From Polyangiaceae bacterium (lineage in GTDB: Bacteria; Myxococcota_A; Polyangia; Polyangiales; Polyangiaceae), in contig JAQSWN010000039.1 in NCBI GenBank assembly GCA_029266615.1, positions 1 to 64,000 of the forward strand: DNA of 64,000 nt. The letters are read 5' to 3'. Position numbers and translations under genes: made by a program. Below are positions 18,883-28,781 of this stretch, in pieces. The notes beneath the pieces were generated by a model. The model was not told where the DNA came from and searched no databases. It was given only the letters and a program-made list of their open reading frames with translations. How positions within the stretch are numbered: position 1 is the stretch's first letter; every line of letters starts with the position of its first letter.

Positions 18883-20534
18883 TCAGCCGGTCTTGGAAAG
18901 CCGCGGCGCGCTGTCCGGCTCGGTCGCATCCAGCGGGGGATTCGGCGAACCTTTCGAGTCCGAGCGGGCGAGCTCCACGGTACGCACGGGGTGCGCCAAG
19001 GACGCTCCCTCCTCCTCGACGATGCGCAGGATTCCGAGCAGCAAGCGGCCCTTGGTATCCATGAATTTGCCGCCGTCGGTCGTTTCGAACATGGCCATCG
19101 CCTCGATGTTGAGGGCCGAGTCCGTGAGCGCCACGAAGCGCACCGCAACCGTTTCCTTAGCGACGAGCTCCTCCGCCTTCAGCAGCTCCTTGATACGCGC
19201 GAGCACTTGCTCTACCTGGTCACTCGCGGCGTGGGCAAGGCCCAGTAAGAGGTAGAAGCGCAGGCGGTCTTGGCGACTGACCGTCTCCACCCGCATGTCG
19301 GCGAGCTTACCGTTAGGAATGCTTATCACGGTGCGGTCGGCGCTGCGGATACGGGGACCGCCTCCACGATGCCTTCGATGCCATCCACCTTGATGTAGTC
19401 CCCTTCTCGGAAGGGCTGGTCCACCGCGAGCGAGAACGCGCCGAAAAGGTTCTCCACCGTTTTCTGTGCCGCGAGGGCCAGCGCGACGCCGCCGATACCC
19501 AGGCCGGTCAGGATGGTCGTCGCTTGGTAGCCCAGCTGTGAAAGCACCATCACGAACGCGGCCGCGCCAACCGCGAACTTTGCCAGACGAGTACCCAGCG
19601 AAAGCAAAGACTTCGCCGAGACCGACTCTTGCGCCCAGCGCGAGCTGCTCACGGTGTGGCGCGACAGCTCCACCCCACGCCACAGCGCCCAGAAGAGGGC
19701 CACGAGCAGGAACGCCGAGCACCAACGGCTCACGAACTCGTGCGCCGGCTGGTAGAGTGCCAGCCAGGGCAACGCCGCATAGGTGACGCCCACCGTGATC
19801 GCCAAAGTGACGGGGCCGTGCAGCTTGTGAGCGGCGCTACCGTGCTGCTCGCTCAGGGCGCGGGTCGCGAAGATGCGGCCCACCCGCGTTACGACGTAAC
19901 TTACGACCCAGGCGCCGACGAGCAACGGAACGAGCGCGATCCACTGCCACCAGCGCAGCAGCTTGGGCCCCATCTTCAGCAACGGCTTCGGCAGATGCTC
20001 GATGAGCCAGGTGTTCTCCAGGTGCTCGTACCAGCCCTCGATCTGCGCGACCGTGCTTGCCGAAAAGACCCAATGCGAGCCGGGGCGGTAGGTCTTGCGC
20101 ACCAAGAGTACGGGCTCGAGCTTGCCGGAAGCGCCGCGGATCGTACCGAGCTCCTCTTTGTCGGCTTGATTGTCGGTCGTGTTACCGCGTGACTCGGGGG
20201 AGAGCTTGCTCGGCTCCAGCCAAAGGCGTCGATTGAGGACCTCTTTGAGGTGCCGAGCGAGGGTGGGGCCTTCCGCAGAATCGACCTGGGAAAGATCGAG
20301 GTAGCGCGCGGCGCCTTCATAGTCACCGGTCCGGGTGAGACGCCTAAACTCCGCGACCGAGGCGCGCGGTGAGTCGGGCGCGCCTTTGTCTTCCGCTGCG
20401 TCCGACCCTGGCTTATCGGCGGGGGCTTGCGAGCTCGGCGCCGTCGGCGCCTCCGGAGCCGCGAACGTGCTCTGCGTGCTCAACGTCAGCGCGAGCAACA
20501 CCGAGCAAACGTACCAAAGACGAAGCATCGACAC
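18883..20534 (-). pseudogene. MscS-family mechanosensitive channel, frameshifted
   Basis: N-terminal frame 19326..20534 ends ...YIKVDGIEGIVEAVPVSAAPTAP*; continuation RIRSADRTVISIPNGKLADMRVETVSRQDRLRFYLLLGL lies in another frame (18883..19725). Intact paralogue at 23381..24979 shows the missing GLRST-type residues. Confidence 0.8.
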
Positions 20535-20571
20535 GGCGCCGTGCTGTGCAGACGCCGTGCCAGCTTCTCTT

Positions 20572-20817
20572 TTAGACCGCGAATCGTGCGTGGTGACCGC
20601 GCCCGGTGCGGTCTTGCAGCTCGTCGATGCGCTTCGACGCTTCGGCCTTCGTGAGCGACCCGTCGAAGTGCACGCGTGCTTCCTCGCAGAGGGTCTTCAG
20701 GTACGAGGCTTGGGCCATCGTCATGGGCTCATCGCCGGTGACCCAATCATCGGGATCTTTTTGCAGATTCCCAATTGCCTCGCCGTCGCCAAGCTTCTTC
20801 GGGTTGTCTTCAGTCAT
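20572..20817 (-). CDS. DUF3072 domain protein
   Basis: NLQKDPDDWVTGDEPMTMAQASYLKTLCEEARVHFDGSLTKAEASKRIDELQDRTGRG. Confidence 0.85.
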   Translation of the reverse strand: MTEDNPKKLGDGEAIGNLQKDPDDWVTGDEPMTMAQASYLKTLCEEARVHFDGSLTKAEASKRIDELQDRTGRGHHARFAV

Positions 20818-20847
20818 GGGATGTTCCTCCGTACTGCTCAGACGTTT

Positions 20848-20863
20848 AGCAAGACGCGGGCCA
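20848..20863 (-). promoter_or_regulatory. Candidate sigma54 promoter TGGCCCGCGTCTTGCT upstream of DUF3072 gene
   Basis: GG-N10-GC; predicted start about 20 nt before ATG with GGAGGAAC SD; nearly identical to the element upstream of glsB-like gene. Confidence 0.65.
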
Positions 20864-20906
20864 CGGCCGAGCTCTCGCGAACTGCCCGGGTACCCAGGTC
20901 GCGCCG

Positions 20907-21401
20907 CTAGCCGGCGGAGGGAGGGCGCACGAGGCTCGCGACGAGCCGCACCAGCGCGGCTGGCTCGACCGGCTTGGCGATGTGGGAGTCGAAACCGGAC
21001 GCCAAGGCTTTGCGCCGGTCTTGCTCGCGAGAATAGGCGGTGAGGGCGATGGCCCGAATGGCGGCACCGCGCGCGTCGGCCAAGCTCCGCACGCGACGGA
21101 TGAGCTCGTAGCCGTCCAGCTCGGGCATTCCTACGTCGCTGACCAACACGTGGGGCACGACCGCGGACAGCTCCTGCAGGGCGATCTGCGTGCTCGCGGC
21201 AGCGGTGACGTCCGCGCCGCTGGCCTGCAGGACCGCGGCCACGAGCTCCCTCGAATCCGCTTCGTCGTCCACGACGAGGGCGGAGACTCCCGCCAAAATC
21301 CCAGGAGGAAGTGTCGCGAGGTCTTCGGGCTTCGATGGACGCTCTACATCGTCCACATGTTTCTCGTGACGGCGCGCACGGGCAGAGTTTTCGACCCCCA
21401 A
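20907..21401 (-). CDS. Response regulator receiver protein (resembles the detached REC of a hybrid kinase)
   Basis: VSALVVDDEADSRELVAAVLQASGADVTAAAST...VLVSDVGMPELDGYELIRRVRSL...IALTAYSREQDRRKALASGFDSHIAKPVEP. Confidence 0.8.
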   Translation of the reverse strand: MGVENSARARRHEKHVDDVERPSKPEDLATLPPGILAGVSALVVDDEADSRELVAAVLQASGADVTAAASTQIALQELSAVVPHVLVSDVGMPELDGYELIRRVRSLADARGAAIRAIALTAYSREQDRRKALASGFDSHIAKPVEPAALVRLVASLVRPPSAG

Positions 21402-21853
21402 GCTAGCTCAAGGTGCGCTCGCTCGGGCCGCGAGCCCCATTTCCGCGCTGCAAGCAGGGCGCTTGGGACGCGCCCTCGACGAGAGCTGGACGGAGCCGAG
21501 CGGCGGTTACGGGGTCAGCCTCGCTCGTTGATGGTCAGCATCACGCCGTCCTGGACGACCCGCCCGGAGCGCAAGAATCCGGCCAGGCTCGTTGTTTGCT
21601 GGCGGGGGGGTGGGGAGCCTACGTCGGCTTGCTGCACCAACAGATGAGCGCGTCAGCGGGAGGCGCCGGTGCGCAGGGCGGAGCCTCGCGCGGAACCAAG
21701 GCGATCACCTCATCCGCATCCGGAAAGGAGTCTCGAAGCGAGCCGGCTTCGAGGGGCAGCGCCCGCCAATCCTCGTCTACCTCCCGCAGCGTCCGCTGCA
21801 CGCGAGGCAACGACGCAGCAATTCCAAGCACGACGACGTAGGACACGTAGGTA

Positions 21854-21867
21854 GTTTGACGTCAAAC
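21854..21867. promoter_or_regulatory. Palindrome GTTTGACGTCAAAC (site 1)
   Basis: Perfect 14-bp palindrome. Confidence 0.65.
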
Positions 21868-21978
21868 AATCTTGCCCAAAAGCTATTTCTGGCCCGGGTC
21901 GGCAAATCGCGTCGGCGGATGCAAAATCGCCTCACGGTGGCCATCGGATCGAAACTGCGGAGCGCGACGCGTGGAGCC

Positions 21979-22227
21979 TCAGGGTAGTCTAAACCGCCGT
22001 CTGGCGAGCGCGATGACCATCAATGAAAAGGCGGCGAAGCGCAGAGCGTGCCGATCGGGGAGCAGCTCGGAGGCGGCGCTGGCCAGTAGCCAGTGAATCG
22101 CGAGCAACCAGAAAGCGGCGCTGAGGCAGACCAGCAGCGTGGTTTCGCCGTCGCGCCACCGGCGCAAGCAGAGCACGCTGATCGCACAGCTTGCCATTAC
22201 CAGGGCGCCGTTCAGAAAGTGGCTCAC
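21979..22227 (-). CDS. DUF5985 family small membrane protein
   Basis: MSHFLNGALVMASCAISVLCLRRWRDGETTLLVCLSAAFWLLAIHWLL...; parallels 37276..37530 MNDFLHGAVAMGSFIAGLFFLRYWRTTRDSLFLCFSIGFWLIAANW. Confidence 0.8.
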   Translation of the reverse strand: MSHFLNGALVMASCAISVLCLRRWRDGETTLLVCLSAAFWLLAIHWLLASAASELLPDRHALRFAAFSLMVIALARRRFRLP

Positions 22228-22286
22228 CTTGACCCTCGGTTCTTCTGCGCAAGCGGCGGAAGGCTTCGACGCTCCGATTCATCGAA

Positions 22287-23384
22287 TCAAGGTGACGCTT
22301 GCCGCGCAGCGAGCCCGGCGTCACCGTCCGTTCCCAAGGCAGCGAAAGCGTCCACCGTCGCCCTGAACGCGTCCTGGATTGCGGCGCGTTGAAAGGACGA
22401 AGCCGAGCCTTCGTCGATACCTGCGACGGCCCGTTGGGCTTCGTCTATCCACGCGGAACGCGCTTGCCCTCTGGAGAGCACGAGCGCGTCCACGGCTGCT
22501 TGCAAGCCAGCCCGGATCCAGCCCGCTCGGCCGAGCGCGGTCTGCGGGCCTCGGTCCAGTCGCGCCGTTTGGAAGCGTAGCTCGGCTACTTGTCGAGTCA
22601 GCGCTCGACCGCTGTCGCCGGCTTCGATCATGTCGGCCATCGAGGCGAGCGCGCGCGCTGATGCCAAGCGTGAGCCCATCAGAGAAATGCTGGCGAGGCT
22701 CGCGATGTCTCGCCGTGCCCTCGCTAGCTCGTCTTCGAACGAGCCAAGCTCGATGTGTCGGGCATGAAACACGGGCGTAGAGGCTTCGAAGGGTGGCTTC
22801 GCACCCCGCGCAAGGAATATTGCGTTCGTGACGGCCTGAAGGGAGTGCGTCAACCTGTCCCTTTGGTCGTCCAAGCGCAATAAGTCGTCTAGCTGCTCCC
22901 GCGCTTCAGCCAGCTCGCGCAGCGCGGCATGATAGGCGTCTTCGTCGCTCGCTGGCGGCGTCAGCGGCCGCAGAGCATCGACGACGAGCAGCAGAGCTTC
23001 CTTCACTATTCCCGCCTGGGCTAGCGAACGAAGGGGGGTAGCTGCAAGTCTCGACGCGACTTCATCTAGTTGCTGGCGCGCATGCTTCGAAAGCGGCGCT
23101 GTTGACCGGGCCAAGGCCTTCAGGATTGCGGAAAGATCGCGACTCGGAAGGGGGCTGTTTGCCGCTTCGAGCGAAGCTACGCGGTTTTCCAAGCGGTCGA
23201 GAGACGCGATAGGGTCTCGCTCTTCCTCGCTACGACCCGGCGAGCCTTGCTTCGTAGGCGCACTGGGGAGAGCCGGGCGACAAGCCAGCGCTGACCCGAG
23301 CGCCAAGATAGATAGCGGCGTCGCGAAGGTGATGATTGCGCGCAGGCTTCTCGCTGACAATGCGACCCTATCTGCGAAATTCAT
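22287..23384 (-). CDS. Hypothetical alpha-helical lipoprotein-like protein
   Basis: MNFADRVALSARSLRAIITFATPLSILALGSALACRP; start overlaps mscS stop by 4 nt (ATGA). Confidence 0.65.
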   Translation of the reverse strand: MNFADRVALSARSLRAIITFATPLSILALGSALACRPALPSAPTKQGSPGRSEEERDPIASLDRLENRVASLEAANSPLPSRDLSAILKALARSTAPLSKHARQQLDEVASRLAATPLRSLAQAGIVKEALLLVVDALRPLTPPASDEDAYHAALRELAEAREQLDDLLRLDDQRDRLTHSLQAVTNAIFLARGAKPPFEASTPVFHARHIELGSFEDELARARRDIASLASISLMGSRLASARALASMADMIEAGDSGRALTRQVAELRFQTARLDRGPQTALGRAGWIRAGLQAAVDALVLSRGQARSAWIDEAQRAVAGIDEGSASSFQRAAIQDAFRATVDAFAALGTDGDAGLAARQASP

Positions 23385-24979
23385 GCCGCTCGCTCCCCTG
23401 CGGACGCCGGCTCCGAGACGACGTGTACCGTTCGGGTTGGGAACGCGAAGCTGCAGTCCTCTTCTTCGACGACCGTCATGAATGACAGCAGGATCTCTTC
23501 GCGGATGCCCTGGAACTCGGACCAATCGCTGGTGGAGAACCAGGCCATTACCTCAATGTCCAGCGACGAGGCGGCGAGCTCCTTGAAACGAACGACGATG
23601 CTGTCGGTCCAAATCTTCGGGTGCGCGCGTAAGGCCGCCTCAAGCCCGCGCAGCACGGCGCGCATCTGTTGCACACTCGTCGAGTACTCTAGTCCAACCG
23701 TGCACGCGAGCCGAAGTCGGTCGCGGACCGCAAACGTCTCCAGCTTCATTTCCGCGAGCTTTCCGTTCGGGATAGATACCAGTGTGCGATCGAGTGTCCG
23801 AATCTTCGTCGAGCGCAGGCCCAAAGATTCGACGGTGCCGACGACGTCGTCCACTCGCACGAAGTCGCCTTCTCGGAACGGCTGGTCGATGCCGAGAGAA
23901 AACGCTCCGAACAGATTCTCCACGGTTTTCTGAGAGGCTAAGGCGAGCGCAAGGCCGCCGATCCCGAGGCCCGCGAGGATACTCGTCACCGCGTAACCGA
24001 GGGTGGAGAGGAACAGCAGAACCCCGCTGACCGCGACCACCGCCTGGCCGGCGCGGCGCAGCAGCGGAATCAATGCTCGCGAGGCAGGGTGCTGGAGACT
24101 CCAGCTCGAATCCCAGGCCGCCTCGGCGCTCACGTCTACGACGCGCCATACCGCCCACAGAATGGTGGCGAGGAAAGCGCCGCGTAAGCCATGTTCCACG
24201 AAAGTTTCCGCGTCCGCGTACAGGAGAAGCTGCGGCAGAAGCAGCCGTACGACGCCTATGGCGCAGGCCGAGGTCAAAGGGCCCGCCAGGCGCGCCAGCA
24301 AACGGTCGTCCCACTGCGCGCTCGTGCGGCCGACGAAGGCGCCGAGACCCTTTCGCAGCAGGCGCCCCAATAGCGCACCGGAAAGCCAGCCCACGAGGAG
24401 GCTGCTCAGCAATCCGAGCCATTGCCACCACAGCAGCCCTCGCGGGCCTTCCCGAAGAAGAGCAGATGGAAGGTGTTCCAAGAACCAACGGTCGGGAAGG
24501 GCGTCGTACCAGCCGCTGATCTTGCTGCTAGTCGTCCTCGAGAAGCGCCAGGGCGCCCCCGCTTTTGCTCGGCTCATGCGCACGGGCACTTCGGCGCCGT
24601 CCACCCCTTTCACCACCGCCACCTGTTCGAAGGCAGGGGGTAGCCCATCATTCAGGTTGCCTTCGGCCTGCTCCGAGACGGCTTCGGGGTCGAACTTACT
24701 CGCGCGGTCGAGCACCGCCCGCAGTTGCCGGGCAAGCGTCACGCGCTCAGAGGCTCGCTCTGGCGGCACGTCTAAAAACGCCCCAGCATCGCCATAACGT
24801 CCAGCGCGAGCTAGCTCCAAATAGCGCAGCAGAGCGGCGCGAGGCGAGGCGAGCACGACGTCATTTTCGCGTTCGCCAGCGTCTGGCGGAGGCGCTTGTG
24901 CGAAGCCGTTACAGGGCCAGACCAGGAGCGTAAGCGTAAGTATCGCTAGCGGCGGCAGGCCATAGAGAAAATTGCGCAT
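23381..24979 (-). CDS. MscS-family mechanosensitive ion channel
   Basis: GLGIGGLALALASQKTVENLFGAFSLGIDQPFREGDFVRVDDVVGTVESLGLRSTKIRTLDRTLVSIPNGKLAEMKLETF. Confidence 0.94.
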   Translation of the reverse strand: MRNFLYGLPPLAILTLTLLVWPCNGFAQAPPPDAGERENDVVLASPRAALLRYLELARAGRYGDAGAFLDVPPERASERVTLARQLRAVLDRASKFDPEAVSEQAEGNLNDGLPPAFEQVAVVKGVDGAEVPVRMSRAKAGAPWRFSRTTSSKISGWYDALPDRWFLEHLPSALLREGPRGLLWWQWLGLLSSLLVGWLSGALLGRLLRKGLGAFVGRTSAQWDDRLLARLAGPLTSACAIGVVRLLLPQLLLYADAETFVEHGLRGAFLATILWAVWRVVDVSAEAAWDSSWSLQHPASRALIPLLRRAGQAVVAVSGVLLFLSTLGYAVTSILAGLGIGGLALALASQKTVENLFGAFSLGIDQPFREGDFVRVDDVVGTVESLGLRSTKIRTLDRTLVSIPNGKLAEMKLETFAVRDRLRLACTVGLEYSTSVQQMRAVLRGLEAALRAHPKIWTDSIVVRFKELAASSLDIEVMAWFSTSDWSEFQGIREEILLSFMTVVEEEDCSFAFPTRTVHVVSEPASAGERAA

Positions 24980-25063
24980 AGAGACCTCCTGTCGGCAACG
25001 ATTGAAAGGACCGAGCCGGTTTTGCAAGGCGCCACGTCCGCGAGAGCGCGTATCATCTACTTA

Positions 25064-25077
25064 GTTTGAGATCAAAC
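25064..25077. promoter_or_regulatory. Palindrome GTTTGAGATCAAAC (site 2)
   Basis: Arms GTTTGA/TCAAAC perfect; between divergent mscS (-) and csp-like (+) genes. Confidence 0.65.
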
Positions 25078-25188
25078 GATTCAGACATGCTCGTAGTGTG
25101 TCGTTTGCGAACAGCTTCAGAACGTTTGAAGCTGCAAGCCTGGAACGAAGCATGCAACGGCGAACCGTTCGAAGCAGTACTTCAGACC

Positions 25189-25511
25189 ATGTTTCAGTCG
25201 ACTGAATGCATCGCTGCTTGCAATGAATGCGCGGTAGCCTGTGAGCGCTGCGCCACCGCTGGCTTGAACGAGAGTCAGGTACAAATGATGGTGGTTTGCA
25301 TCATGCTCGATCGAGAGTGCGCCGCGCTCTGCCGGCTCGCGGCGCAATTGATGGCTAGCGGAAGCGCGCGGGCTCCTGCGCCTGTCGTCTCTGCGCGGAG
25401 GCATGCGAGGCTTGTGCAGGCGAGTGTGACGAACACGACATGGAGCACTGCCGTGCCTGCGCCGCCGCGTGCCGGACGTGCGCGGAGCACTGTCGCCGGA
25501 TGGCGGCGTAG
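25189..25511 (+). pseudogene. Four-helix-bundle copper-binding (Csp/DUF326-type) protein, apparent 1-nt frameshift
   Basis: MFQSTECIAACNECAVACERCATAGLNESQVQMMVVCIMLDRECAALCRLAAQLMASGS, then in another frame CRLCAEACEACAGECDEHDMEHCRACAAACRTCAEHCRRMAA*. Span is 3n+2. Confidence 0.8.
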
Positions 25512-25672
25512 CGCCACTCGGGGAGCTTCCTGGCGCTGGCCTGCCGTCTCCCGGTTGATTGCGGCGGCGAATGAGAGCCCACGCGCGATCAGTGTGCCTA
25601 CGAGCTATTCGGCTTCGAGGTTAGAGGAGGTCAGGAGGTGGACGACGAGTTTCGCGCGGAAAGTGGCGACTA

Positions 25673-26161
25673 TCAGCTTGCCACGCGCGCGAAGCTGGGC
25701 GCCTCGCCCAGTCGTCGTATCTCGACCCAGTCGCCGTCTTCCGCGCTGGACGTGAGCGCAAGTACGGCATTGACGAATCTGCCGGCTGCTTTGGGAATGG
25801 GTGTCTCCGCGTCCGCCCGCATCGGTAGGTTCCATGACGTTGACTTCGCGGCCACGGTTTCTTCCGCCGTCGGCGCGGCCGCGGCGCGCACCATGATGGC
25901 GTGCGTGCGCGGACTGATGGCCGCCTCCGAGAATTTCCGCCACCACAGGGCCGACCAAGCTCGCAACACCTCACCCCGGAGACGAGCGGCGTCAATCCGC
26001 TGCGCTTCGCCATCCACCGCTCGCTCCAGCCCGTGCAAGGCCTGAAATCGCGCTTGTGGGCGGCCTTGCTCGAGAAAGTGCTGCACATTGTCGCGGAGCA
26101 ACGCGTAACTCTCCCAGTCGCAGATGCGAATACCTTCGCGTGTCTTGATCATGAGCTTCAT
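25673..26161 (-). CDS. Hypothetical protein
   Basis: MKLMIKTREGIRICDWESYALLRDNVQHFLEQG...; SD GGAGG region and palindrome upstream. Confidence 0.6.
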   Translation of the reverse strand: MKLMIKTREGIRICDWESYALLRDNVQHFLEQGRPQARFQALHGLERAVDGEAQRIDAARLRGEVLRAWSALWWRKFSEAAISPRTHAIMVRAAAAPTAEETVAAKSTSWNLPMRADAETPIPKAAGRFVNAVLALTSSAEDGDWVEIRRLGEAPSFARVAS

Positions 26162-26207
26162 GGCCGCCTCCTTCCTCATTAGGCCATGGACCACGTAGTA
26201 CGTTTTC

Positions 26208-26221
26208 GTTGGATGTCAAAC
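26208..26221. promoter_or_regulatory. Palindrome GTTGGATGTCAAAC (site 3, one mismatch)
   Basis: Minus strand GTTTGACATCCAAC; 47-60 nt upstream of ATG at 26161. Confidence 0.55.
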
Positions 26222-26289
26222 GGATCCGATCCGCAGCTGCACTGACTTCGACCCTCAGCGGAAGCCGACATCAGCCGGCGCGTTCGAGC

Positions 26290-26725
26290 GAGCGGATGTG
26301 TCCGCGACGTTCCGGATCAGGACCGCCGGAAGCAGGACCGTGTGTTTGCGAAAGCCTCGAGCACGCGGAGATGCACGTCCGTCTCGGCCTTTTCGTACTT
26401 GGTGTCGAGCGCGTAGGGCCGGGCTTTGATGTGCAAAGCGACGACGCTGTCCAACAGTACCTGCTTCAGTAGTACTGGCACTTCGCAGTCCAGAAACACG
26501 TAGCGGCTGGTCAGACACGCTTCTTGCACCAGCTGTCGTGCAGCCGCGCGTCCTGATCGATGCCGATGTAGAAGTCCATCGCCACCTGCATCTCGAGCGC
26601 ACCATAGTTGCCGCAAGCGGTGACGTCGGTGAGCACCTTATGGTTGGGGATGGTGACGATGTTGTGGTCCAGCGTGTTCATCTGCACGCTGCGAAGGCCA
26701 ATCTTGATGATGTCTCCGTACTGCC
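26290..26725 (-). pseudogene. Degenerate C-terminal remnant of an MscS-family channel
   Basis: Hand translation: YGDIIKIGLRSVQMNTLDHNIVTIPNHKVLTDVTACGNYGALEMQVAMDFYIGIDQDARL, then shifted ARQLVQEACLTSRYVFLDCEVPVLLKQVLLDSVVALHIKARPYALDTKYEKAETDVHLRVLEAF, then shifted RKHTVLLPAVL. At least two frame changes. Confidence 0.75.
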
Positions 26726-26726
26726 T

Positions 26727-27089
26727 TCAGGAGGAACTCAGGAAGTAGCGGCGCTGCAAGAAGCGAGTGATGGGGCGGAACCAGGCCCAAGTCACCCAGT
26801 AGCGACCTTCCAGCTTGCGAAAGTAGCCTCGGTTGAGCCCGAGTCTCAGCGCGTCCTCGATATCTGCAGGTTCGAGCATGGTGGATCGCGCGATGTCGTC
26901 GGGGTGCGCGAACTCGAGTTGGACTACTGCGCGAAGCACGAAGATCGTGTGGTCAGGCAGCGTATCTAGCTCGATTGTGCTCGGAGGCGCGAATACTTTG
27001 ACGACTGCGCGACCGGTCGTGTCCACCCCGATGCATCGGCGCCAGGCGGCGAGCGCCACGCCCGGATTGCCGCGCGCCTGCAGTCGCAT
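26727..27089 (-). pseudogene. C-terminal fragment of an ATPase-like protein with winged-helix-like tail
   Basis: GNPGVALAAWRRCIGV...LPDHTIFVLRAVVQLEFAHPDDIARSTMLEPADIEDALRLGLNRGYFRKLEGRYWVTWAWFRPITRFLQRRYFLSSS; no upstream ATPase domain found. Family assignment from recall. Confidence 0.45.
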
Positions 27090-27338
27090 CCGTCCGTGCG
27101 GGTTAACGCCACATCACACCTTGCCCAACGTCGGAGTTAGAAGTCTCGCGCTGACGGAGCGCTATCTAGCCAACGCGACCGTCATCGACGGAATCTCCCT
27201 CGACTGCGCCGCGTTGGGGACTTTGGTACCTTCTGGCACACTGGCGAAAAAGGATACGGCAAGCCGGCCGCGACCCCTCAGTGTTCCCGTTTCGATCGAA
27301 TTCGGAAGTCGAGCGGCTTCGTAGCGGCTACAACGCGT

Positions 27339-28769
27339 TTGACGAGAATGACCGGCGCCCCCGTTCCCAGTCGCAGTGATCCGCTACACGCTCCGCCTCC
27401 CGAGGCATGGGCACCGTTGCTGCGCTTCATGCGTGTCGCAGGCCGACCTCTCGAGCGATTTTTGCGCATCGAGGCGGCGAGCGGCGTGCTCCTCATGCTG
27501 GCCGCGGCCGCGGCTCTGGTGTGGGCGAACTCACCGTGGGCGGATGGATACGCGCACCTGTGGCACACACCCGTCGGTATCAAGCTCGGCGCGCTGACTT
27601 TCGAGCGCCCTCTGGAATGGGTCGTCAACGACGGGCTGATGGTGATCTTCTTCTTCGTCGTCGGCCTAGAAATTCGCCGGGAAATCCACGAAGGGGAGCT
27701 CTCGGAGTGGCGCCGCGCGTCGCTGCCAGCGGCGGCCGCGCTGGGCGGCATGCTCGCTCCCGCTGGGCTGTACTTGCTCTTCGCTGGCCATGGCGAGACG
27801 CGCGCGGGTTGGGGCATCCCGATGGCGACCGACATCGCTTTCGCGGCGGGGATCCTGACGCTCCTCGGAAAGCGCGTGCCCGCCGCGCTGCGCGTGCTGC
27901 TCCTGGCGCTCGCGGTGATCGACGACCTCGGCGCGATCATCGTGATTGCCGTGTTCTATTCGGCGGGCATCGCTTGGGACGGCCTGCTCATCGCCGCGAT
28001 TGGGTTCGGCGGCATCGTGCTCATGCAACGGCTCGGCGTACGGCTCAAGCTGGCCTACGTCGTGCCCGCGGTCATCGCCTGGGCGGGCGTTTATCGCGCC
28101 GGGGTGCATCCGACTATCGCGGGCGTCATCGTCGGCCTCATGACGCCCGTTCGCGCGTGGCTGGGGACGGAAGGGTTCGTGGCCGGTATGCGACATGAGC
28201 TCAAGCAGGTCGAGAGCGTTCCGCCAGGATCAATCTCGGGACACTCCTTGGCCGGTGTCCTTCAACATGTGGATGCGACGCGGCGCGAGGCCATGTCGCC
28301 GGCGGAGGCCTTGATACAATCGCTACACCCCTGGGTCGCGTTCGGCATCATGCCGGTGTTCGCGCTCGCCAACGCGGGTGTGGTACTCGAAGGCACTCCT
28401 ACGGGCGTCTCGCTCTCCGCGGCGGCGGGCATCACCGTCGGGCTCGTCGTCGGCAAGCCGCTAGGCGTGCTGGTCGCCTGCGCGCTGACCCTCAAGCTCG
28501 GCCTAGCTCGGTTGCCCACGGGCATCGGGATGCGTGAGTTGGTGCTGCTCGGGATGGTCGCTGGTGTCGGGTTTACGATGTCGCTGTTCGTGGCGCAGCT
28601 CGCCTTCCCGGGCAGTGCCCTGCTCGGCCCCGCCAAGCTCGCGGTCCTCGTGGCGAGCGGCGTCGCCGGAACGCTGGCGTTCGGCATCGGGAGGCTGCTG
28701 CTGCCGGCGACGGCGTCGGCTGACTGCGCGCCGACGGCGGACGAAGCCGAGGCTTCGACCGAGCTTTGA
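27339..28769 (+). CDS. nhaA: Na+/H+ antiporter NhaA
   Basis: DGLMVIFFFVVGLEIRREIHEGEL, GWGIPMATDIAFAAGILTLLGKRVP, LALAVIDDLGAIIVIAVFY. Confidence 0.96.
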   Translation: MTRMTGAPVPSRSDPLHAPPPEAWAPLLRFMRVAGRPLERFLRIEAASGVLLMLAAAAALVWANSPWADGYAHLWHTPVGIKLGALTFERPLEWVVNDGLMVIFFFVVGLEIRREIHEGELSEWRRASLPAAAALGGMLAPAGLYLLFAGHGETRAGWGIPMATDIAFAAGILTLLGKRVPAALRVLLLALAVIDDLGAIIVIAVFYSAGIAWDGLLIAAIGFGGIVLMQRLGVRLKLAYVVPAVIAWAGVYRAGVHPTIAGVIVGLMTPVRAWLGTEGFVAGMRHELKQVESVPPGSISGHSLAGVLQHVDATRREAMSPAEALIQSLHPWVAFGIMPVFALANAGVVLEGTPTGVSLSAAAGITVGLVVGKPLGVLVACALTLKLGLARLPTGIGMRELVLLGMVAGVGFTMSLFVAQLAFPGSALLGPAKLAVLVASGVAGTLAFGIGRLLLPATASADCAPTADEAEASTEL

Positions 28770-28781
28770 CGCGAAGCGCGT

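Noticed and set aside
20547-20562. sigma54-like TGGCACGGCGTCTGCA upstream of the broken mscS
   Set aside because: Excellent consensus, but predicted start coincides with the first codon and there is no SD; not listed as a feature without mapping.
21400-21846. Possible coding remnants between the lone receiver and DUF5985 (e.g. 75-aa ORF 21619..21846 -)
   Set aside because: No recognisable domain, GTG start abutting palindrome 1 and no clear SD; coding status unresolved.
25141-25156. sigma54-like TGGAACGAAGCATGCA upstream of csp-like gene
   Set aside because: Two mismatches at key boxes and no SD in the leader; likely chance, and palindrome 2 is the better candidate signal.
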